Source of the DNA: Sinotaia quadrata
Lineage: Eukaryota; Mollusca; Gastropoda; Architaenioglossa; Viviparidae
Direction: 5' to 3'
Assembly: GCA_028829895.1 (NCBI GenBank)
Contig: CM054180.1
Location: 92,319,135-92,383,134 of the forward strand
DNA: 64,000 bases
In this document: positions 56,101-64,000 of the stretch, piece after piece
Numbering within the stretch: the stretch's first letter is position 1
Layout of the letters: each line of letters begins with the position of its first letter
Position numbers and translations under genes: made by a program
Notes under the pieces: generated by a model
Database searches by the model: none
Told to the model about the DNA's origin: nothing
The model's input: only the letters and a program-made list of their open reading frames with translations

Positions 56101-56445
56101 TGCGAATTGTGATTGAGAACAGTTAGATATACATCTTTAGAGTGAGAGTGAGAATAGATGCAAATCTGTGAATTGTCAGTGAGAACAGCTAGATGTACAT
56201 CTGTGAATATCAGTGAGCAGTTATATGTACATTTGTGAATTGTCAGTGAGAACATTTAGATGTACATCTGTGAATTGTCAGTGAGAACATTTAGATGTAC
56301 ATCTGTGAATTGACAGTGAGAACAGTTAGATGCACATATGTGAATTGTCAGTGAGAACAGTTAGATGTACATCTGTGAATTTCCAGTGAGAACAGTTAGA
56401 TGTACATCTGTGAATTGTCAGTGAGAACAGTTAAGTAACATGTCA
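56101..56445. repeat. 35-base minisatellite, about 9-10 copies
   Basis: Units read GTGAATTGTCAGTGAGAACA plus GTTAGATGTACATCT. Looser copies run on to about 56600. Confidence 0.92.
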
Positions 56446-56599
56446 ATTATGAGTGAGAACAGATAAGTATACATATGTGACATACGATTGAGAAAAAATA
56501 GGTATACACCTGTGAAATGTGAAAGAAAACAAATAGGTATTCGTCTGTGAAATGTTATTGATGAAAGATAGGTCCTTAAACGTCTGTGGACAGAAGAGA

Positions 56600-57360
56600 C
56601 TGAAAGAGAAATCGTTACATTCTGATGTGTTGTAAACATTATCACACACTTTGTGTTGAAGCAGCCCAAGAATTATTTAATTACGCATACAGTTGCTCGC
56701 TCATGTACTATTTCTTGCGAAGTATTTGTACGCATTTCATTAAGCGTTATGAAAGGCCATTAATACTATATTGCCGTGTGGCGTCCATTAGTACGCTCTA
56801 TACTGACATTATGTATTTTTAGTATACAGTAAACTGATGGTATTTTGCCTGCATATTACGGTACGTTTACGGATCTTTCCTGTCTCCGCCATTCTTACGG
56901 TAAGTTTTCAGATCTTTCTTGTCACTCCAGTCTTAAGATGCGGCTTTTGTTTTGTTTCTTTTGGCACCGCTATTTTAACGTTACCGTTTGAATGGAAATT
57001 TACTGGAAGTACTCTTGAAAAAATAATCCATGCAATATTTATTCATTGGAGTCTAGGGTCAAGTCGCTTCCACAAACTTTTATCGCTTGAGCGATTTGCT
57101 TTCAAGTGAAGTCTTTACGCTTTACAGGTTTTATTTAGTTAACGGCTTGGGTGCCGATGCATTTGCTGCTTATATCTTAGAAAGGGGCCGAAACTCTGCA
57201 TTGGTGAAATTTGCATTCCTTCATTGCATACTTTTCTAACTCTCATTGGCTGTCATAGAACATGGAGTCACTAAAACTGGGTTAGGAACTCTATTGTTTG
57301 AAAACGTGTTCGCCATAAATATTGAGCACATTCTATTACCTATGGCGAGTATTAAGATGG
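56600..57360. other. Unique stretch, nothing recognised
   Basis: Two short plus-strand frames (56625-56822, 56837-57109) have no recognisable domain. Not called. Confidence 0.35.
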
Positions 57361-57600
57361 ACTCGTGACAACCGCTAATAGTTCACTCCTCACCATTAAT
57401 CGTTCAGTGCCAACCGCTAACAGTTCACTGCCAACCACTAATAGTTCAGTGCCAAACGCTCATAGTTCACTACTCACCACTAATAGTTCACAGCCAACCA
57501 CTAATAGTTCACTTCCATCCATTAATAATTCACAACCAATCAGTAGTAGTAATTTTACTGCCAGCTACTATTTGTTCACTGCCAACCGTAAATAGTTCAC
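57361..57600. repeat. 21-base minisatellite, about 10 copies
   Basis: Units read AGTTCACTGCCAACCACTAA plus T, with substitutions. The 21-base period keeps one frame open. Confidence 0.88.
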
Positions 57601-57858
57601 CTTCATCTTGAAGATCCCGAACATAGATTGTTGCTTGCAGAATCTCACCAAACATTGCAACAAAACAAGGAGCGAACTAATTTTATCTTCATTTTTTACA
57701 TCAACAGCTAAGACGTCACAGGTTAGTAATCGTTCATCCATCTTTCTCTCCAATGCATCAATTAAATCGCGTCATACCACATTTTTTTAAAGTTCAGCTT
57801 ACAACATCAATATTCATTTAATTCTAACAGAAAATATGTTTGCTATCTTTACTGTATG

Positions 57859-58316
57859 TGTGGACTAAAATTGCCTATCCCTATTTCTAAATTTAATAAT
57901 TATATATATTTTGCCCATGTTAATGTGACCCGATCTTGTGCACTGCTTAAGACGATGTTTTTGTAAATACCAGAGTTGGAGTAAACAAATCAGGTAGAGA
58001 ATATACTAGAACTTGCTGATGTAATCCAAACCAGTTCCAAGGGGATGAATAGTTTTTCTGTCTCACAATTGTTCATAACAACATCATCCAATGGGGATGG
58101 ACTGAAAGTTATTTTATTGAAGTTCTATATTCTGATAACTTTGATTTTGACATAACTCATGTGTAGTAAAAAAGTCAATCATTAGTTTATGGTAATTTAA
58201 CTGACTGATAAAGAAAGACTAGACTTAAAAATATTTTGAACGTTTGCTATTGATTTATGATTTGAATTGGAGAATGCTTATGTAAATGAACCATTATTTC
58301 TATGTTCACTGTCACA
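57859..58316 (+). repeat. LTR copy F of the second family, 5' part
   Basis: Starts TGTGGACTAAAATTGCCTAT and keeps the order of landmarks (GCACTGCTTAAGA, CAGAGTTGGAGTAA, AACCAGTT, AACTGACTGATAAAGAA) up to TTTCTATGTTCACTGTCACA, where it stops. The rest is absent. The end resembles the GTCACA terminus, so an internal deletion is possible, but flanks show no target duplication. Confidence 0.75.
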
Positions 58317-59421
58317 AGACACAGGGAGGTTAGTTGGGTTTGGTAGTTCCGGTGTATCTCCAAGAAGCTCGTGTGACATGTGCCAGTAATACGTTGTCTT
58401 AAGTTGTTACACATAACAAACGCCATTGATGTTTGGGTGGGGCCCATTTTATTCTGTCATGTAAAGAAACGTTTTATTGGCTCTGCATGCGGGTGAGCAA
58501 GTATCATAAAAGTGAATAAGCAGATGAACAGACAAACGAAACAAAACAACACAGATATGATTTCTTTTGCCCCTCTCAAAAACTGTGAATAACAAGTTTA
58601 TTTAAAAATGAGAAATTAGGGCGTTTATTACCTAATTTAGGGCACTACTCTTTCACACAGTGATTAGTCAAACATACAACTTTACAATGTCATACACTCT
58701 GTAGGAAATAAAGGTGGGGATGGGGAATGAAAAAGATAAAATGAAAAACAAAAATAAATATACAATTATCTTGCAGTAAATGGTACTGCTATAATCAACA
58801 ATAATTCATATACAAAATGAGCGTGGGTTCACCACCATATTAAAATTCATACTGCCAATGTTCGAAGATCAGTGATGTAATTCACAAGTCACTCATAATG
58901 GATGCTTGAAGAGAACATTGTAGCATCGCTCATTAGAATGTTTTGAAGAGAGGTGATGTAATCTGTCGCTTCACTCATAAAGGATGCTTGAAGAGAAGAT
59001 AATGTATCGTAACATCATTCATAAAGATGTTTTGAAGAAAAATTGACACACAATTTATGGGATGGTTTCACAGCGATGTTAAAGAGGATAACACACCAGT
59101 AGCATCATTCACAACAGAAGATTTGTTGTTGCATTCCAGATTTCCTGTGCATGGGCAAATCTGTAAGTTACACAGCCCCTGTTTTCTCTGGTCCTGTGAA
59201 GATGGCCAAGACCCCAAATCACATTTTCACATAGTTTTGTAGAAAGAAAAGTCGCCCCTTGTGATGTTACTGCCTTCATGCAAAATTCCAGTCTTCTCCT
59301 TATCTCCTCGATGAGCACTGCATTCTTGAACAAAGTCTGCTGTTACAAAAGCTTGATGTTACATGGAGAGAAATATTTCTTTATTACCAGCTGAATGCCA
59401 TGTGGCATTACCTATGTCATA
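58317..59421. other. Unique stretch with a decayed repeat
   Basis: 58880-59040 has three to four loose units of about 60 bases with TCATAAAGGATG and TTGAAGAGAA. Elsewhere nothing was recognised. Confidence 0.45.
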
Positions 59422-60750
59422 CCGCAGATACTACAACATCAAGAAAATATTCAGAGAGAAGTGAAGTCCAAAGTTAAATATGAAATATGAAAAACGTGTT
59501 AGACAAGTCCTGAAGTCCAAGCTAAATGGGGCGAACAAAATACAAGCCCTTAATGCATACGCAATACCTGTAGTAAGCTACACTGGAGGTATCATAGATT
59601 GGACAGCAAATGAAATAAATGAACTGGACAGGAAAACAAGAAAACTACTCACAATACATAAGGCCTTACACCCCAAAGCAGACGTAGACAGGCTCTATGT
59701 ATCTCGAAAAATGGGAGGCCGAGGTCTCAAGAAAATCAAACATGTCATTGAAGGAGAAGTCATTGGCCTTGTGGACTACATTTGGAATAACAACAAAGAT
59801 GATCCACTGATAGAAGCAGTAAAGATGAGTGGACTATTCCAACCCCCAGAAACAGACAAAGAAATATGGAAGAAAACAACGAAGCAAGAACTAGCACATA
59901 CCTGGAGCCAGAAACCTCTGCATGGCCAATATGTACGACAAGCCGACGAAATATCAACAAAGCAATCAACGTACAAATGGTTGAAAGAGGCAGGATTGAA
60001 AGCAGAAACAGAAGCACTCATAACAGCTGCACAAGATCAAGCACTCAACACCAAATCACACAAAACAAAACTCATGAAAATTTCTAATGATTCTAAATGT
60101 AGACTCTGCAAATCCATGGATGAGACAACAGAGCACATACTATCTGGATGTCAGGTTCTGGCTGGAACAGAATACACCAAACGACACAATGAAGTGGCAA
60201 AACACATACATAGAAATCTGTGTGAGCACTATGGCATAAAAATCCCAGAAAGAGCATGGATGCATCAACCAGAAGCAGTCACCGAAACAGAAGAAGTCAA
60301 GATACTATGGGACTTCGAGATAAGAACAGACTGGGTGATTCCTGCATGAAGACCAGACATTGTAGTTCTCAATAATCCTACAGAACAGTAACAATTATTG
60401 ATGTCGCTGTTCCAAGTGATAGAAACATACAAACAAAAGAAAGAGAAAAAATAGAAAAATACCAAGATCTCAGATTAGAAATCCAGAGACTGTGGAATGT
60501 AAAAGCAGAAGTGATACCAATAGTGATAGGAGCCTTGGGGAACATAACATCTGAATTGGAAGGCTACCTGAATAAACTTCCTGGAAACCACAGAATCGCT
60601 CCACTACTCAAAGCAGCACTCCTCGGAATTACCCATATCCTCTGTAAAACCTTGGATCTCCCAGAATCTTGGTAAGATTCCGAGACCTTGGATCACAACC
60701 GACAGTCAAACAGAAGTCGTGGAAAGAGGCTGGATAATAATAATAATAAT
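59422..60750 (+). pseudogene. 3' end of an R4/Dong-like non-LTR retrotransposon, 5'-truncated and broken
   Basis: The open part (59480-60349, 289 codons) encodes the region after the reverse transcriptase: NGANKIQALNAYAIPVVSYT and GIIDWTANEINELDRKTRKL, then a zinc knuckle C207-X2-C210-X8-H219-X4-C224. After an in-frame TGA (60347) the frame continues with RPDIVV, then TAA at 60389. A frameshift leads into a further 94 open codons ending at 60675 (EIQRLWNV, then HILCKTLDLPESW). RPD followed by IDVA fits the restriction-enzyme-like endonuclease of the R2/R4/Dong group. A 7-base duplication at about 59478 shifts the frame from the upstream EVKSKVKYE segment. 5' truncation and an (ATA)n tail (60734-60750) suit target-primed insertion. 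Confidence 0.85.
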
Positions 60751-60950
60751 GCAAATTGAGTTTCTAGTAGGCCTACGCTCGTTGCATATGTTTGAGCTGC
60801 ACTTTGATTGGTTAGTTTAGAGTGAATGTCTGGAACATTCAGGTATGTTTCCAGCCCAGGGATAAGGGTCAGCCTTTCTAGAAGATAGTTTTGACAGAGG
60901 TCTATTTTTAGAGGGGTGTGGGCTACGTAAGCCATTATGTGACACTGACT
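60751..60950. other. Unique stretch after the non-LTR tail
   Basis: No feature was recognised. Confidence 0.35.
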
Positions 60951-61340
60951 ACAAGGTCAACAGCATTGTGAAAATATGCTACTAATTTGACTTAATCTTA
61001 ATTAAACCTGGTCATCAGAATGCATTACATATAGTACTAATTTGACTTTATATAGTCAGATCATTAGTATTATTTAAATATAGTACTAATCTGCTTTTAT
61101 TTAGCCTGGTCATCAACATTCATAAAATATAATTTTTACTATTTAGCCTGGGTCAGCACAATTTACTAACTATAATACTAATTTGACTATTGAATTAGGT
61201 TATCAACATTCATTAAATATAGTACTAACTTGACTATTTAGCCAGGTCATCTGCATACTAATTTGACTTTATTTAGACGAGTCATCAGAATTTATGAAGA
61301 AAATACTAATTTAACTTTATTTTTTTACCGGGTCAACATT
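60951..61340. repeat. Degenerate minisatellite, about 50-60 base unit
   Basis: Units contain TAGTACTAATTTGACTTTAT, TTAGCCTGGTCATCA and CATTCATTAAATA. Confidence 0.8.
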
Positions 61341-61499
61341 TTCGTCAAAATATCAAATTGTCCTATTTTATCTGACCTGAATACAGTGCTCTTCTAAAGA
61401 AAAAAACATTATCCGACTTTTGGTGGATTGGTGAACAGCAATCATAATAAAAGAAAAAACCGATCAGTTTATTTGTTTTAGTCAACCTTCTTTCTAATT

Positions 61500-61640
61500 T
61501 TCTTTCTTTCTTTTTTCCTGATTTCTTTCGTTCTTTCTCTCTTTCTTTCTGTCTGTCTGTCTGTCTGTCTGTCTTTCTTTCTGTCTGTCTGTCAATCTTT
61601 CTTTCTTTCTTTCTTTCTATCTAATTTATTTTTCTCTCTT
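61500..61640. repeat. (TTTC)n and (TGTC)n microsatellites
   Basis: Interleaved CTTT and CTGT tetranucleotides. 61341-61499 and 61641-61859 hold nothing recognised. Confidence 0.92.
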
Positions 61641-61859
61641 ATTTTCTCTCTCACTCCCTTACGCTTCTATCATCCGATTCGGTCGGCATCTTTCATTCAA
61701 AATTGATTTATTTTCTTCCATCACCCCTCTTCAAGCTGTGAAAGATGCAAACAGTCTCTGTACAGATCTCAGCCTCCGGCAACGCTGCGCCGTAAATAAT
61801 GTAATTACTTATGGCTCTGCACATCATCTTCTTGCTAAGAGTTAGAGCGTCCATTTTAC

Positions 61860-62240
61860 GTCTCACGTCGCGTGCTTGTGCTCAGGGCATCCACTTTTAC
61901 GTTCTGTGTTGCGTGCTTGTGTTAAGGACACATATTGTTAAGTTTGTGTCATGTGTTTGTGTTAAGGACGCATATTGTTAAGTATGTGTCAATTGTTTGT
62001 GTTAAGGACACATTGTTAAGTTTGTGTCATGTGTTTGTGCTAAGGACACATATTGTTAAGTTTGTGTCATGTGTTTGTGTTAAGGACACATATTGTTAAG
62101 TTTGTGTCATGTGTTTGTGCTAATGACACATATTGTTAAGTTTGTGTCATGTGTTTGTACTAAGGACACCTACTGTTACCTTCTGATTCGAGTCCTTTAC
62201 TAAGGCGTCCACTTTTATGTTCTGTGTCGCGTGTTTTGCT
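61860..62240. repeat. 40-base minisatellite, about 9 copies
   Basis: Units contain TTGTTAAGTTTGTGTCATGT and GTTTGTGCTAAGGACACATA. Both outer ends are diverged. Confidence 0.9.
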
Positions 62241-62389
62241 AAGGGCATCCACATGATTTCCATGTCGCGCGTATGTGCTTAATTTGTTTTGTGTATGTAC
62301 CATGTTTGCACACTTATTTAAAGTAAGAACATTATTTTTTTTTACTCTCTGTGTCTCGCGGTTCTGAGTACTACACTTACACAACATGC

Positions 62390-63000
62390 CGCGTATTTAT
62401 GTTAAGTGTGTCCAATATTATGCTCCATGTCGCGTGTTTAAGTGTGAACACTGTTATGCAACATATCAGGAGTTTGCGTTGTGTCCAAAGTTAAGCTCCG
62501 TGTCGAGTGTTTAAGTTAAATGCGTCCAATGTTATGTTCCATGAAGAGTTATGTTAAGTGTGTCCAATGTTATGCTCCATGTCGAGTGTTTAAGTGTGCC
62601 CAATGTTATGCTCCATGTCGAGTGTTTAAGTGTGCCCAATATTATACTCCATGTCGAGTGTTTATGTTAAGTGTGTTTACTGTTATGCAACATACCCTGA
62701 GTTTGCGTTGTGTCCAATGTTATGCTCGATATCGAGTCTTTATGTCAACAGTGTCCAATGTTATGCTTCATGTCCAATATTTATGTTAAGTGTGTCCAAT
62801 GTTATGCTCCACGTCCAATATTTATGTTAAGTGTGTCCAATGTTATGCTCCATGTCCAATATTTATGTTAGGTGTGTCCAATGTTATGCTCCATGTCGAG
62901 TGTTTGTGTTAAGTGTGTAAAATGTTATGCTCCGTGTCGATTGTTTGTGTTAAGTGTGTAAAATGTTATGCTCCGTGTCGATTGTTTGTGTCATCATTAG
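62390..63000. repeat. About 41-base minisatellite, about 15 copies
   Basis: Units contain GTGTCCAATGTTATGCTCCA, TGTCGAGTGTTTATGTTAA and G. It is related in sequence to the 40-base array to its left (GTGTTTGTGTTAAG core). Confidence 0.9.
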
Positions 63001-63219
63001 GCTCCGTGTTGCATTTTCTAAAGATAGGGTACTCAATTCAATGTTCTATATGTGCATATTTGTGGCAAGATGATATTTTATTTTTTACGTTCCACTTTTG
63101 CATGTTTTGTTGCAAGTGTTAACAGTTCCATTCCATGTCTCGCGAGGATTGCTAGGAGTTAAAATGTACGTTTCTTGCCCTGAGAACTTTACTATGAATA
63201 TCAATGTTTACGTCCCATG

Positions 63220-63545
63220 TCTGGACGAGCGTTACATTTTCAAGCCTAGGGTATGCTACTAGTATGAAATGTTACGTTCCATGTTTAGGTAGGCTGGCTA
63301 AGAGTATTAAAGTTTACGTTCAATATTACTGAGTGTCTGGCTAAGAGTATTTAAGTTTACATTCAATATTACTGTCTGGCTATGAGTATTAAAGTTTACA
63401 TTCAATATTACTGTCTGGCTAAGAGTATTAAAGTTTACATTCAATATTAGCGAAAGTCTGGCTGAGTATTAAAGTTTACATTCAATATTAGCGAAAGTCT
63501 GGCTAAGAGTATTAAAGTTTACATTCAATATTAGCGAGTGATGCT
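63220..63545. repeat. About 40-base minisatellite, 6-7 copies
   Basis: Units contain GTCTGGCTAAGAGTATTAAA and GTTTACATTCAATATTA. Confidence 0.88.
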
Positions 63546-63589
63546 ACAAGTGCGAAAGTTTTCCTTGCTTGTATTTGAGATTTGCTTGG

Positions 63590-64000
63590 ATGTTAAAGTT
63601 TACGTAAAATGTTTGTGAGTTTTTCTATGAGTATTACTTTAAATTTTTGAGTTGTGTTCTGGTCGCTAACGATTACGTTAAATGTTTGTGAGTTTTGTTC
63701 TGTGTGTTAAAGATTACGTTACATGTTTGTGAGTTTTGTTCTGGGTGTTAAAGATTACGTTAAATGTTTGTGAGTTTTGTTCTGGGTGTTAAAGATTATG
63801 TTACATGGTTGTGAGTTTTGTTCTGGGTGTTAAAGATTATGTTACATGTTTGTGAGTTTTGTTCTGGGTGTTAAATATTATGTTACATGTTTGTTTTTTG
63901 TTCTGGGTGTTAAAGATTATGTTACATGTTTGTGAGTTTTGTTCTGGGTGTTAAAGATTATGTTACATGTTTGTGAGTTTTGTTATGATGACACAACACC
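63590..64000. repeat. About 41-base minisatellite, continues off the right edge
   Basis: Units contain GTGAGTTTTGTTCTGGGTGT and TAAAGATTATGTTACATGTT. Nearly homogeneous to about 63985. Confidence 0.9.

Overview
This is AT-rich eukaryotic, almost certainly metazoan, DNA that is poor in genes and dominated by transposable-element remains and tandem repeats. The mix of Ty3/gypsy LTR elements, an R4/Dong-like non-LTR fragment and dense minisatellites would suit a mollusc or other lophotrochozoan, but nothing seen here fixes the species (low confidence). No complete host gene was recognised. One 201-base, codon-aligned block with good splice signals (33257-33457, minus) is the best candidate host exon.

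Left part (1-22660). The window opens with several minisatellites (22 to 52 base units). A polypurine tract and a gypsy-type LTR follow at about 5211-6828. Next is a relic of a gypsy pol gene carrying a 13-copy, 36-base repeat. This relic is split in two (7297-7438 and 15166-15714) by a young 7727-base LTR retrotransposon at 7439-15165. That element has two 1691-base LTRs in perfect register, a 5-base target duplication GAAAG, a primer-binding site, a polypurine tract and a single 1007-codon open reading frame. It has no protease, reverse transcriptase, RNase H or integrase, so it looks non-autonomous. Downstream are a possible gag relic on the minus strand, further minisatellites and a solo LTR at 18952-20493.

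Middle part (22660-44950). Two further near-complete LTRs of the same second family lie at 23186-24820 (minus) and 27822-29707 (plus, target duplication ACTAC, with a 39-base array grown inside it). A truncated copy is at about 34185-35351. The largest array, 36614-39506, has 45 units of 64-65 bases arranged in higher-order blocks. At 44171-44889 there is a 27-base repeat whose minus strand stays open for 238 codons.

Right part (44950-64000). Here minisatellite follows minisatellite (16, 26, 28, 35, 40-42, 52 and 57 base units), separated by a few hundred bases of unique AT-rich DNA. Two LTR fragments and the 3' end of an R4/Dong-like retrotransposon (59422-60750) are interspersed.

The most notable entity is the young non-autonomous LTR element with its intact unknown protein. 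It shares polypurine tract, LTR start and 5-base target duplication with the older solo-LTR family, which suggests one lineage and a common helper. Tandem-array borders are approximate to about 10-20 bases unless stated; arrays were read by eye.
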